Assembly: GCA_017398585.1 (NCBI GenBank)
Contig: JAFQFS010000159.1
Span: 1 to 34,568, forward strand
Direction of reading: 5' to 3'
Source: Clostridia bacterium
GTDB taxonomy: Bacteria; Bacillota; Clostridia; Oscillospirales; CAG-272
DNA length: 34,568 nucleotides
Under the pieces are notes generated by a model. That model was given only the letters and a program-made list of their open reading frames with translations. It was not told where the DNA came from and made no database searches. Below are positions 1 through 8,321 of this stretch, in pieces. Position 1 is the stretch's first letter; the number at the start of each line of letters is the position of its first letter. The translations under genes were made by a program, and so were the position numbers.

Positions 1-1335
1 GGATACGAAGGTGTAGCCGGAGATTGCGGTCTTGCCGATGGAAGCAACTGCTTCTTCGAGGGTAGCGTAACCTGCGCCGGAGTTAGCGAGGAGGTCCATG
101 TTCGGGTAATCCTGAACGGATGCCGCTGCGTCGATTTCGATTACTTCAACAGCTGCTGCGGGAGCTTCAGCTGCCGGAGCTTCGGTAGCTGCTGCGCTGT
201 AGTCGGGGTTGGAGCCGTCCTTTGCGTAGCCGTAAAGTTCAACTTCGGCAACGTCACCGTGCTGCATATAGTTGATGTAGCGGAAGTAACGGTAACCGGT
301 GTTTACGGATGCGTCAATGTCCGCGGTGCAGTCTATGAAAGCGATTTCGGTAGCTGCGCCGTTTGCATTGTAGAAGATTTCAACGGATTCGTTGAAGTCG
401 GGGTCGTTGGATGCTTCGATGGTAGCACCGTCGAAACGATCGAGATAAGTAGTTCTCGGGTGGATCATGATCTTGGTGATGATCATTTCTTCACCTGCGT
501 CAACGCCGGTATAACCGTCGCCCACGCCGAGCGGGTCGAAGAAGGTTTCAACGTTACCGTCGAATGCGGCGTGACGGCCGGCAGCGGCTGCGTCACCCCA
601 ACCGGTTTCGTTGCCGATGAGTGTGCCGCGGATCAGAACGGAGTCAGCGGGAACATCGGTACCGGATACCGGGTATGCTTCGCCGATGCCGGGAGCTGCG
701 GATTCTTCTGCAGCAGCGTCAGCAGCGGGAACTGCGAGAGTGGTGTTGGAGCCTGCAGCACGCCATGCAGCGTAGTCGAAGTTGTTTGCGTCTTCTTCGG
801 AACCGAATACAGCAACGTAAGCAACCTTAGCAAGCTGACCTTCGTATGCGGAGTCGAAGATATCGAGACGCATACCGGTGATGGTACCTGCCCATGCGGG
901 GCATTCGTCCATGTAGAAGGTCTGTTCGCACCATTCATCGTCGTCACCGTCATAGATGCCCTTCCAGTGGCCGGTTTCGGACCATGCAACGGTATCGGTG
1001 GTGAAGTAGATGGAGGTGGACCAGTCAGAGATACCGGAGAGGTAATACTTTACTCTGACAAAGCGGTTTTCTGCCGGGAAATCACCGCGGCTGGGGAGCT
1101 GGAAAAAGGGGTCGCCGCCGGTAACGTCTGCGGTCATGCAGGCATTTTCAGCGTCGTAGGAGGCGTTGGCGTTGTTGACAGAGAACGCCATGGTGCCGTC
1201 TTCGTTGTAGAGGGTGGTGTCATCCGCGTTCGCGAAGTCCCACACTACAACCGGATCAGCAGCGGAGACTGTCAGTGCAAGAGCAGCAGTCAGGACAGCA
1301 GCGCCGAGACCCGCGAGGAGCTTAGTAAGCTTCAT
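1..1335 (-). CDS. Secreted protein, 5' part only (runs off the left edge)
   Basis: The minus strand is open from an ATG at 1335 to the window edge (445 codons, no stop). The start has AAGGAG 9 bases upstream (1345-1350) and a good promoter behind it. The N-terminus is a signal peptide: MKLTK, a long Ala/Leu/Val core and an Ala-x-Ala-like site near residue 26, so the product is exported. The first ~200 residues read like a beta-rich carbohydrate-binding module (VVWDF, FFQLPSRG, RFVRVKYYL). Residues ~230-370 contain a discoidin/F5-8C-like stretch (AFDGNVETFFD, YRYFRYINY, AEVELYGY). A low-complexity Ala/Pro linker rich in EAPAAE follows, then the start of another domain. The 3' end is missing, so a catalytic domain may lie outside. 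The domain names are inference from sequence style. The open frame on the opposite strand (259-1443) is its antisense shadow. Confidence 0.85.
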   Translation of the reverse strand, partial: MKLTKLLAGLGAAVLTAALALTVSAADPVVVWDFANADDTTLYNEDGTMAFSVNNANASYDAENACMTADVTGGDPFFQLPSRGDFPAENRFVRVKYYLSGISDWSTSIYFTTDTVAWSETGHWKGIYDGDDDEWCEQTFYMDECPAWAGTITGMRLDIFDSAYEGQLAKVAYVAVFGSEEDANNFDYAAWRAAGSNTTLAVPAADAAAEESAAPGIGEAYPVSGTDVPADSVLIRGTLIGNETGWGDAAAAGRHAAFDGNVETFFDPLGVGDGYTGVDAGEEMIITKIMIHPRTTYLDRFDGATIEASNDPDFNESVEIFYNANGAATEIAFIDCTADIDASVNTGYRYFRYINYMQHGDVAEVELYGYAKDGSNPDYSAAATEAPAAEAPAAAVEVIEIDAAASVQDYPNMDLLANSGAGYATLEEAVASIGKTAISGYTFVS

Positions 1336-1436
1336 GGGGAAATACTCCTTTACAAAAATTTTGTCGGAAAATCGGGGGATTTCGTGCTGTTTTTCGGAAA
1401 AAGACACGGCAAAAAAGCCCCTTTCGAGACAGTACC

Positions 1437-1465
1437 ATCTTAGCACATTTTTCGGTAATTGTCAA
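1437..1465 (-). promoter_or_regulatory. Sigma-A promoter of the secreted-protein gene
   Basis: On the minus strand TTGACA (1460-1465), a 17-base spacer and TAAGAT (1437-1442) lie about 100 bases before the start codon at 1335. Confidence 0.75.
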
Positions 1466-1550
1466 TAATTTCGGTGTGGAAAAAGCAGGGTTTTGATATT
1501 AAAGATTATTAAATATTTAATAATTAATTAATAGCTTTATTTAGAAGGAA

Positions 1551-1959
1551 GAAAAATGACCTTCGGGTCATTTTTCTAATATTCTTATGCCACTGCGCGT
1601 GGCGGCACAAGAGAGACCCGGTCGCGGGCCTCTCTTGACTCTCCGCGACCAGAGGAGGGGAAGTTTCCCCTCCTCTGGACTCTTCCCCTCGGATGATGCG
1701 CTAACCGCGGGGGGCTGAGTTTTTCGTCCGGCTTCACGCCGGAAGTTAGGCTTTTTCTGCGGTTAGCCTATATCTGCGCAACCCTTGCGCCGGTATGTGC
1801 GTGTCGATGGTTGTCTCAACTATTCAACTGCAAGAACGAGAGGTGTCCAGAGGACACTTCCTCTGGTCGTGGAGAGTCAAGAGAGGACCGCGACCGGTCC
1901 TCTTTTGCGCTGTGCCGCGCAGGCACATAAAATTTGAAAAACGCCTTCAGGCGTTTTTC
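1551..1959. repeat. Nested palindromic intergenic element
   Basis: This 409-base stretch has no credible gene and is built from inverted repeats. At the ends sit two similar A/T-stem hairpins with TTCG or TTCA loops (1551-1576 and 1936-1959). Inside, 1608-1655 is the imperfect reverse complement of about 1860-1905, giving a ~45-base-pair arm. Each arm also folds alone: CAAGAGAG/CTCTCTTG (1608-1615/1630-1637). A 14-base-pair hairpin with a 2-base loop lies at 1649-1678. The centre holds GCTAACCGC/GCGGTTAGC (1700-1708/1759-1767) around TCCGGC/GCCGGA (1727-1743). It could be a structured RNA, a miniature mobile element or a double terminator. No family is recognised. Confidence 0.7.
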
Positions 1960-2030
1960 TTCCTTATCAATCCAAACAGGATTATTTCGATTATCCCGAA
2001 TTATTAAAATCCACTAAATTATTTTTAGTA

Positions 2031-2059
2031 TTGCCAATGGGCAAAAGATTTGCTATAAT
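2031..2059 (+). promoter_or_regulatory. Sigma-A promoter of the ABC exporter gene
   Basis: TTGCCA (2031-2036), a 17-base spacer and TATAAT (2054-2059), with TG one base before the -10 box (extended -10). It lies about 30 bases before the start of the downstream gene. Confidence 0.85.
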
Positions 2060-2095
2060 GGAGAAAACATTACGACATCACGAAAGGACGTTATC

Positions 2096-3814
2096 ATGCA
2101 GATTCTCAAACGGTTCATCGGGTACTACCGGCCGCATGTCAAAATGTTCCTCGCGGACATGGCGTGCGCACTCATGCTTGCCCTGTGCGACCTCATCTAC
2201 CCGAACATCACCCGCAATATGCTGAACATCTATATCCCGAACAATCAGATCAACCTTCTGGTCGTCTGGGCGGTGATCCTTCTGCTCATCTACGTTGCGA
2301 AACTGTTCTTTAACTATTTTGTCTCCTATGTCGGTCACCTTGTCGGCGTGGATATGCAGGCGGATATGCGCCGCGAAGTGTTCGACCACCTCGAACGTCT
2401 CCCGCTTACCTATTTTGACAATAACAAGACCGGTACCATCATGTCCCGTATCGTCAGCGACCTGATGGATATCTCCGAACTTGCCCACCACGGTCCGGAA
2501 GACCTCTTCCTCTCCGTGATCTCCATCGTCGGCGCGTTCATCATGATGGCAAGAATCCATCTGCCCCTCGCGCTGATCGTGTGCGCGTCCCTGCCGATCA
2601 TGGTCATCTTTGCGGCACGTCTGCGGATGCGCATGAGCCAGGCGTTCACTGAAACCCGCGTGGAAATCGGTGAAGTCAACGCAGGGCTTGAAAACAGCAT
2701 CGCCGGTATCCGCGTTTCCAAGGCGTATACCAGCCGCGAATACGAAAACGAAATGTTCGAAAAGGGCAACAGCAAGTTTGTCAAGGCACGTTCCAAGGCG
2801 TATAAAGTCATGGCAGAATTCCACTGCGGTACGACGTTCATCGGTGACTTCCTGCAGGTCGTACTGTACATCGCGGGCGGTATGTTCTGCGCGTTCGGCA
2901 AGATCTCCGTCGGTGACTTCACGGCGTTCGTCCTTTATATCGGTATTTTCATGAACCCCGTACGCCGCATCATCTCGTTCGTTGAACAGTATCAGAACGG
3001 TATGACCGGTTTCAAGCGCTTCCTTGAAATCATGGATTACCCCGTCGAAGCGGACGATCCGGACGCGAAGGATCTCGGCCGTGTGAAGGGTGAAATCGAA
3101 TTCGACAACGTAACCTTCCGTTATGAAGAAGAAAAGACCGTCCTGAGCGACCTCAGCTTCAAGGTGGACGCAGGCAAGACCCTTGCTCTCGTCGGTCCGT
3201 CCGGTGGCGGCAAGACGACGATCTGCCACCTTATCCCGCGCTTCTACGAGCTTGCTGGCGGTAAGATCACCGTGGACGGCACGGACATCCGCGACGTGAC
3301 CCGTGCATCCCTGCGTGAAAACATCGGGATCGTAGCACAGGATGTGTTCCTGTTCAACGCGTCGATCTATGACAACATTGCCTATGGTACACCGACGGCG
3401 ACCAGGGAACAGGTCGAAGATGCGGCGCGCCGCGCGAACATTCTCGAATACATCAACTCTCTTCCGGAAGGCTTTGACACCATTGTCGGTGAACGTGGTA
3501 TCAAGCTGTCCGGTGGTCAGAAACAGCGCGTGGCAATCGCTCGTGTCTTCCTCAAGAATCCGCCGGTGCTGATTCTCGACGAAGCGACAAGCGCACTTGA
3601 CAACGCGACCGAGCAGATGATCCAGCACAGCCTCGAAGAACTCGCACACGGCAGAACCACCATCGTCGTTGCGCACCGTCTCACCACCATCAAGAACGCC
3701 GATGAAATCCTCGTTATCAGTGACAACGGCATCGAGGAACGCGGCAATCACGAATCCCTGCTTCAGAAGGGCGGCATTTACGCCGGTCTGTGGAACGGGA
3801 TGAAGATCGAATAA
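2096..3814 (+). CDS. ABC transporter, fused permease and ATP-binding protein
   Basis: Inner-membrane half-transporter of 572 aa, the usual length for the MsbA/LmrA-type exporter family, expected to work as a dimer. The N-terminal ~320 residues carry about six hydrophobic segments and the coupling-helix pattern of type 1 exporters (around LTYFDNNKTGTIMSRI). The nucleotide-binding domain has Walker A GPSGGGKTT (residues ~367-375), Q-loop AQDVFLF, signature LSGGQ (~471-475), Walker B VLILDEATSALD (~491-502) and switch His in VVAHRL. All catalytic residues are present. GAAAGGACG precedes the ATG at a suitable distance. It is a single-gene unit with its own strong promoter, and a family hairpin follows the stop. 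The substrate (lipid, peptide or drug) cannot be told from sequence. Confidence 0.93.
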   Translation: MQILKRFIGYYRPHVKMFLADMACALMLALCDLIYPNITRNMLNIYIPNNQINLLVVWAVILLLIYVAKLFFNYFVSYVGHLVGVDMQADMRREVFDHLERLPLTYFDNNKTGTIMSRIVSDLMDISELAHHGPEDLFLSVISIVGAFIMMARIHLPLALIVCASLPIMVIFAARLRMRMSQAFTETRVEIGEVNAGLENSIAGIRVSKAYTSREYENEMFEKGNSKFVKARSKAYKVMAEFHCGTTFIGDFLQVVLYIAGGMFCAFGKISVGDFTAFVLYIGIFMNPVRRIISFVEQYQNGMTGFKRFLEIMDYPVEADDPDAKDLGRVKGEIEFDNVTFRYEEEKTVLSDLSFKVDAGKTLALVGPSGGGKTTICHLIPRFYELAGGKITVDGTDIRDVTRASLRENIGIVAQDVFLFNASIYDNIAYGTPTATREQVEDAARRANILEYINSLPEGFDTIVGERGIKLSGGQKQRVAIARVFLKNPPVLILDEATSALDNATEQMIQHSLEELAHGRTTIVVAHRLTTIKNADEILVISDNGIEERGNHESLLQKGGIYAGLWNGMKIE

Positions 3815-3836
3815 AATATCGTTTGTGCGGATTTTT

Positions 3837-3890
3837 GAGGGGAACCTTTTCAGAGGAAAGGTTCCCCTCAAACTCCCCTCCAAACCTCTT
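3837..3890 (+). repeat. Intergenic hairpin family, copy 1 (diverged)
   Basis: Stem GAGGGGAACCTTT (3837-3849) pairs with AAAGGTTCCCCTC (3857-3869), 22 bases after the ABC exporter stop. The C-rich tail after it (aaactcccctcc) is a diverged form of the family tail. A short GGCTG/CAGCC hairpin follows at about 3891-3903. Confidence 0.7.
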
Positions 3891-3989
3891 TGGGCTGTTG
3901 CAGCCGGTTTGTGTAGTGCAGACTTGCAGTTTTTGGGGGGATTTTTGATGGGTCTGTGCGTAGCCATTTAGTTAGTCCCAGCTGACAAA

Positions 3990-4345
3990 ATGTGTGCGAT
4001 CCAAAGCCTGAGGAAGGGTGGAGACGGAAGTCAGGGGCCACCGAGACCCTGACTTCCCACGCCGTATAGGCTAACCTTGATTTCGTGCGAAGGAGAGAAA
4101 GCTCTCTACGTTGAGCAACTGCCTGCTCGGCTTGGCTGTCGCCGTCCTCGCTTCTGTCAGTTCTGTCGGCTGACATCAAGTTTCAACAAACGCAAAGCAC
4201 GAACGGCGGTAGCCAAGGAGTGCGGTGTTATACTTAAAGTAGCTGAATTCTATAAGGGCGCACTGAATCGAGGTTACGGAAGTGCCGAGCGCTGAACAAA
4301 ACGGAGTTTTGTGAAGTCGCTCCATTATTCCTCATGTTTTTTATA
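3990..4345 (+). ncRNA. Candidate structured non-coding RNA, family unknown
   Basis: No credible gene, but dense pairing. Perfect 11-bp stem GGAAGTCAGGG (4026-4036)/CCCTGACTTCC (4047-4057). GAGAG/CTCTC near 4093-4106. GAGC/GCTC near 4113-4128. A 15-bp helix CTTGGCTGTCGCCGT (4131-4145)/ACGGCGGTAGCCAAG (4203-4217), with TGTCAG/CTGACA (4155-4160/4170-4175) inside. AGTGCG/CGCACT (4219-4224/4259-4264) around TTATA/TATAA. Finally GAGCG…CGCTC around ACAAAAC/GTTTTGT (4287-4322), then T6 at 4337-4342, which looks like a terminator. The long helix contains tandem G-U pairs that exist only in plus-strand RNA. I found no group II intron domain V. A 5' GTGTGCG near 3992 is suggestive only. It could be a solo mobile-element RNA or an independent ncRNA. 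Confidence 0.5.
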
Positions 4346-4446
4346 CCTCCACGGCTATCGCCTGAACAAATTTCAGCCGTACTCCACCGAAAATTCCCCC
4401 TTTTCCCCCCACTAAATCATATCAGCTGCAAAATCCGGCTACAACA

Positions 4447-4485
4447 GATTAAAGTTCTTTGCGGAGCTTTCTTTCAAGAAAGCGA
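4447..4485 (+). repeat. Possible remnant of the intergenic hairpin family
   Basis: The segment attaaagttctttgcgg is followed by an 8-bp hairpin GCTTTCTT/AAGAAAGC (4466-4483). This matches the order of parts in the family (AAAGTTTTTTG box, then palindrome), with a different stem. A box AAACGATTTGCAC (4501-4513), also found beside the copy at 19801, lies just downstream. Confidence 0.4.
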
Positions 4486-4530
4486 CCGTTCCCCTTTCAC
4501 AAACGATTTGCACTTTTTTCCCCTAAAGCA

Positions 4531-4559
4531 TTGCGAAAACGTGCAAATTAAGCTATAAT
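4531..4559 (+). promoter_or_regulatory. Sigma-A promoter of radA
   Basis: TTGCGA (4531-4536), a 17-base spacer and TATAAT (4554-4559). Transcription should start near 4566. This argues against the ATG at 4568 and for the ATG at 4595 as the radA start. Confidence 0.8.
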
Positions 4560-4594
4560 AAACAATAATGAAGAAAAGAATCGGAGAACCACAG

Positions 4595-5989
4595 ATGAAA
4601 GCCCCAAAGACCGTGTTCGTATGCAGCGAATGTGATTATCAGAGTTCGAAATGGCTCGGCAAATGCCCGCAGTGCAATGCGTGGAATACGTTTGTTGAGG
4701 AGATGTACGCCTCTCCGGCGAAGGTTTCCGCCGGTTCGAATTCGCCGACACGTGCGGCGGCATCCACGCCGGAACAGAGCCGCGCGGTGAAGTTCAACGA
4801 GTTTGAAATTCCCGAATATCTGCGGCACAGTACGGGTATCGGCGAGCTTGACCGTGTTCTCGGCGGCGGACTGGTTGAAGGTTCGGTTATCCTTCTTGCC
4901 GGGGAACCCGGCATCGGCAAGTCCACGCTGCTGATGCAGCTGTGCGGGCAGCTCGGGAATTCCTGCAAGGTCCTGTATGCGTCCGGGGAAGAGTCCAAGG
5001 GGCAGCTCAAGATGCGTGCCGACCGTCTCGAAGTCAACGCGGAGTTTCTCTATGTCCAGACCGAGACCAACATTGCGCACATCCTTGCCGAATATGACAA
5101 GATCAAGCCCGATATCGTCATCGTTGACTCCATCCAGACCATCTATTCCGACGAGCTTACCTCCACGGCGGGCAGTGTCACACAGGTGCGTGAATGTTCG
5201 TCCCTGCTCATCAACCGCGCGAAAACCGACGGTGCGGCGGTGCTGATCGTCGGTCATGTCAACAAAGAGGGAGGCATTGCCGGACCGAAGGTGCTCGAGC
5301 ATATGGTTGACGCGGTGCTGTATTTCGAGGGTGACCGCCGTCAGCCGCACCGGATCGTGCGTGCCATCAAAAACCGTTTCGGCTCTACCAACGAGATTGG
5401 CGTGTTCGAAATGGCGGAACACGGGCTGGAAGAAGTTGCAAATCCGTCCGCGATGCTGCTGGAAGGACGTCCCACCGGTGTCAGCGGAAGCTGTGCCGTC
5501 TGTATCATGGAGGGGACGCGTCCCCTGATTGCGGAAATTCAGGCGCTCGTCACACCGACGGTGTTTCCCGCGCCCAGACGTACCGCAAACGGCATCGATT
5601 ACAACCGGATGTGCCTGCTTCTCGCCGTCCTTGAAAAGCGGCTCGGACTTAAATTTTCGACCTGTGACGTATATCTCAATGTTATCGGCGGACTGCGGCT
5701 CGACGAGCCTGCGGTCGACGCGGCGGCGTGCCTCGCGATGATTTCGTCTCTCCGTGACATTCCCGTGCCGGATGACGTGATCGCTTTCGGCGAAGTCGGT
5801 CTGTCCGGCGAATTCCGCTCGGTCGCGTCGATCGAACAAAGGGTGAACGAGGCGTTCCGTCTCGGATTTACAAAAATCGCCCTGCCGAAGCGGGCTGTTT
5901 TGAAAAACGAGGAAACGCTGAAGGAATCCGGCGCGGAAATCATTCCTCTCAGCGGAATTTACGACGCCATCCGGCTCCTGGTGCAGTGA
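4595..5989 (+). CDS. radA: DNA repair protein RadA
   Basis: RadA (Sms) is a RecA-related, DNA-dependent ATPase that helps process recombination intermediates. At 464 aa it is close to the usual ~455. Seen: a C4 zinc finger (Cys10, 13, 24 and 27 in CSEC…CPQC), Walker A GEPGIGKST (residues 103-111), the RadA-specific KNRFG motif followed by STNEIGVFEM, and the C-terminal Lon-protease-like domain (from about residue 300). The ATG at 4595 is chosen because GGAG lies 8 bases before it. The in-frame ATG at 4568 would be nearly leaderless. A bPH membrane gene follows in the same direction 58 bases downstream. Confidence 0.96.
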   Translation: MKAPKTVFVCSECDYQSSKWLGKCPQCNAWNTFVEEMYASPAKVSAGSNSPTRAAASTPEQSRAVKFNEFEIPEYLRHSTGIGELDRVLGGGLVEGSVILLAGEPGIGKSTLLMQLCGQLGNSCKVLYASGEESKGQLKMRADRLEVNAEFLYVQTETNIAHILAEYDKIKPDIVIVDSIQTIYSDELTSTAGSVTQVRECSSLLINRAKTDGAAVLIVGHVNKEGGIAGPKVLEHMVDAVLYFEGDRRQPHRIVRAIKNRFGSTNEIGVFEMAEHGLEEVANPSAMLLEGRPTGVSGSCAVCIMEGTRPLIAEIQALVTPTVFPAPRRTANGIDYNRMCLLLAVLEKRLGLKFSTCDVYLNVIGGLRLDEPAVDAAACLAMISSLRDIPVPDDVIAFGEVGLSGEFRSVASIEQRVNEAFRLGFTKIALPKRAVLKNEETLKESGAEIIPLSGIYDAIRLLVQ

Positions 5990-6047
5990 CTTTGTACTTG
6001 CAGAAGCGATTCTGTAACTATATTTTACGTTTTTCAGGAGAGACATT

Positions 6048-6533
6048 ATGAAACAGTACGGACTGATCGAACCTTCCATCGTGGAATGCAGACGTGCAAA
6101 AAGCTACGTGATGTTCCACACCATTGCCAGTATCGTTTTCGCTGTGATCGCGCTGATTGCGGGAATTGCAGCAAAAAATGCAGGAATTGCCATTGCCCTC
6201 ATCCTCATCGATGCCATTCAGGCGGGCTGCTATTACCTCAGCGTGAAAACCACTGTTCTCGGCGTGACGCGACACTTTGTTGCGGGACATGTCGGCGTTC
6301 TGTTCGACCGGAATTTTGTCACCCCGATGGCAAAAGTCGTTTCCATCGACCGCCACAGCTCCTTCTTCGAACGCATCTTCGGCGCGACCACCATCCGTGT
6401 GAGAACGTCCGGCGGTATGGTATGCCGGTTCTCCGGTATGGACGCGGCATCTGCGGCGAAAATGTTCCAGGTCTTCCAGAAGTACGTGATCCTGGCCGAA
6501 CAGACCCAGGCATCGCAGAATCCCAATGCATAA
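6048..6533 (+). CDS. Membrane protein with a bacterial PH (bPH) domain
   Basis: This 161-aa protein has two hydrophobic helices at about residues 22-45 and 47-66. A soluble region of the bacterial PH-domain type (YdbS/YdbT-like, DUF304) follows, with the usual pattern around TRHFVAGHVGVLFDR and FGATTIRVRTSGG. AGGAG lies 7 bases before the ATG. Such proteins sit in the cytoplasmic membrane and have no enzymatic motif. Their role is poorly defined. The GH78-like gene starts 31 bases after the stop, so the two may be cotranscribed, possibly with radA. The family call is moderately secure and the function is unknown. Confidence 0.75.
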   Translation: MKQYGLIEPSIVECRRAKSYVMFHTIASIVFAVIALIAGIAAKNAGIAIALILIDAIQAGCYYLSVKTTVLGVTRHFVAGHVGVLFDRNFVTPMAKVVSIDRHSSFFERIFGATTIRVRTSGGMVCRFSGMDAASAAKMFQVFQKYVILAEQTQASQNPNA

Positions 6534-6564
6534 TTTTAATTGATATACCCGAAAGGAACCAATT

Positions 6565-8232
6565 ATGAAACTTCAGGACAAATTCAATCTCTGCGGCATC
6601 GACGACGAGCGCAGCCGCAAGGTGCTTTTCCCGACCCGTGTCGTTCTTACGAAGGGCAAGGTCACCGGAAGCCAGTACCTCACCGACTACAAACCCGCAC
6701 AGGTCGCGATTTACGGCTATCATGACCAGTGTACCCTCGACAACCGGAATTCCACCGAAAATGCAGGTGTTCTCGTGGACTTCGGCCGTGAACTCCACGG
6801 TACCCTTACCGTTTCCGTATGGTCGATGAACGGAAAGTACGCGGACTACACCATCCGCCTCGGCGAAAGCGTTTCCGAAGCGATGACCCCCATCACGGAA
6901 ACCGACAAGAACCCCACGAACGACCACGCGAACCGTGACATCAAGACCGGATCCGGCGCATGGGCATCCAACGAAACCAACGAAAGCGGTTTCCGCTTTG
7001 CGTATGTGGAACTCACCTCTCCGAACATGTTCATGCAGATCCGCTGCATCACCGCGACCCTCGTTTACCGTGACATCGAATACCGTGGCTCCTTCGAGTG
7101 CAGCGATCCCCTGCTCAACACGATCTACGACACTGCCGCCTATACTGCGCATCTGAATATGCAGCGTTACCTCTGGGACGGCATCAAGCGTGACCGTCTC
7201 GTCTGGGCGGGCGACATGAACACCGAACTCGCTACCATCCTCGCCGTTTTCGGTGCGAACGAAGTGGTTCCGAAGTCTCTCGACCTCGTGCGCGATGTAA
7301 CTCCGACCGACGCGTCCATGAACGGCCTGTCCTCCTACAACCTGTGGTGGATGCTCTGCCATTACGAATGGTACATGGGCACCGGTGACTACGACTATCT
7401 CGCCGCGCAGAAGGACTACATCAAAGCACTGATGGAACGCTACATGACCTATGTGGATGAAAACGGCGCGGAAATCCTTCCCGAAGGACGCTTCTTCGAC
7501 TGGCCGACGAACGATCTTCCGAACGAAAAGCACTGCGGTCTGCAGGGTCTGCTCCGTCTGGCGCTCCTGCGCGGCGGCGATATCATGAAGATTCTAGGCG
7601 AAACCGAAACGGCGGCGGAATGCTACATCGCGGCGGACAAGCTCCTCGCGCACAAGCCGGTTCCGACCGCAAAGCAGCCGGCGGCGCTTCTCGCGATCGG
7701 CGGTGTCTGCGAAGCAAAGGAAATGTTTGACAAGGTCATCGGTCCGGGCGGCGCGGCAGGTCTGTCCACGTTCCTCGGCTACTACACTCTCTGCGCGTGC
7801 GCGGAAGCGGGCGAATATGAAGCGGCACTCGACATCATCCGCAATTACTGGGGCAAGATGATCGAAATGGGCGCGACGACGTTCTGGGAAGACTTCAACA
7901 TCGACTGGCTCGACAACGCGGCACCGATCGACGAACCCGTTCCGGAAGGAAAGAAGGATATCCACGGCGACTTCGGTGCATACTGCTACGTCAAGCTGCG
8001 CCACAGCCTCTGCCACGGCTGGGCATCCGGTCCCGCACCGTACCTCGCAGAGAACGTCCTCGGCATCAAGGTCGTCGAACCGGGCTGCAAGAAGATCAAG
8101 TTCGAACCGAACCTCGCCGGACTCGAATGGGCAAAGGGTACCTACCCGACTCCGTACGGCGATATCAAGATCGAAATCACAAAGGACGGCGCATCCTGCA
8201 TCGTTCCCGAAGGCGTTGAGATTGTTAAGTAA
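6565..8232 (+). CDS. GH78-like glycosidase (alpha-L-rhamnosidase family), short form
   Basis: 555 aa without signal peptide, so probably cytoplasmic. An N-terminal beta domain (to about residue 175, including VLVDFGRELHGTLTVSV and GFRFAYVEL) is followed by an (alpha/alpha)6 region. GH78 hallmarks: DGIKRDRLVWAGDM (residues 205-218, the segment supplying acidic residues), GATTFWEDF with Glu442 as candidate base, and SLCHGWASGPAPYL near the C-terminus, then a small C-terminal beta domain. Typical GH78 enzymes are 650-1100 aa. This one lacks the extra N-terminal carbohydrate-binding modules. By family knowledge it would release rhamnose or a related sugar from oligosaccharides, and the exact substrate is unproven. 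AAAGGA precedes the ATG. A family hairpin follows the stop by 11 bases. Confidence 0.82.
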   Translation: MKLQDKFNLCGIDDERSRKVLFPTRVVLTKGKVTGSQYLTDYKPAQVAIYGYHDQCTLDNRNSTENAGVLVDFGRELHGTLTVSVWSMNGKYADYTIRLGESVSEAMTPITETDKNPTNDHANRDIKTGSGAWASNETNESGFRFAYVELTSPNMFMQIRCITATLVYRDIEYRGSFECSDPLLNTIYDTAAYTAHLNMQRYLWDGIKRDRLVWAGDMNTELATILAVFGANEVVPKSLDLVRDVTPTDASMNGLSSYNLWWMLCHYEWYMGTGDYDYLAAQKDYIKALMERYMTYVDENGAEILPEGRFFDWPTNDLPNEKHCGLQGLLRLALLRGGDIMKILGETETAAECYIAADKLLAHKPVPTAKQPAALLAIGGVCEAKEMFDKVIGPGGAAGLSTFLGYYTLCACAEAGEYEAALDIIRNYWGKMIEMGATTFWEDFNIDWLDNAAPIDEPVPEGKKDIHGDFGAYCYVKLRHSLCHGWASGPAPYLAENVLGIKVVEPGCKKIKFEPNLAGLEWAKGTYPTPYGDIKIEITKDGASCIVPEGVEIVK

Positions 8233-8243
8233 ATAGGGATTTC

Positions 8244-8312
8244 TCGGGGGAAACTTTTTTGAAAAAAAGTTTCCCCCGAACCCCTTTCAAAAAACTTTAT
8301 ACTGGGAAAGGA
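8244..8312 (+). repeat. Intergenic hairpin family, copy 2
   Basis: Long stem CGGGGGAAACTTTTTT/AAAAAGTTTCCCCCG (8245-8279) starts 11 bases after the glycosidase stop. The tail CCCCTTTC…ACTTTATACTG and a second arm GGAAAGG follow. That second arm also supplies the AAAGGAG ribosome binding site of the next gene. Confidence 0.9.
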
Positions 8313-8321
8313 GACGGAGTT

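Larger units (their letters stand above)
1336..2095. other. 760-base intergenic region
   Basis: It holds the promoter and ~100-base leader of the minus-strand secreted-protein gene, an A/T-rich patch around 1500-1545, the nested palindrome, and the promoter of the ABC transporter gene. No coding frame here has a ribosome binding site or a recognisable product. Confidence 0.7.

Noticed and set aside
259-1443. 394-codon plus-strand open frame
   Set aside because: It is antisense to the secreted-protein gene, which has a signal peptide, ribosome binding site and promoter. The frame has odd composition (Cys/Val/Gly-rich).
2078-3967. 629-codon minus-strand open frame
   Set aside because: Antisense shadow of the ABC exporter gene; no family resemblance.
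4201-4255. 23S rRNA fragment
   Set aside because: A short match to the GAACGGCGG…AAGTAGC region of 23S rRNA is too patchy and too short to be meaningful.
4077-4295. 72-codon open frame, possible transposase remnant
   Set aside because: No ribosome binding site, no recognisable motif, and it lies within dense RNA-like pairing.
3990-4345. Group II intron
   Set aside because: A GTGTGCG-like 5' end and many helices are suggestive, but no domain V-type hairpin or reverse-transcriptase gene was found, so only a generic structured RNA is claimed.
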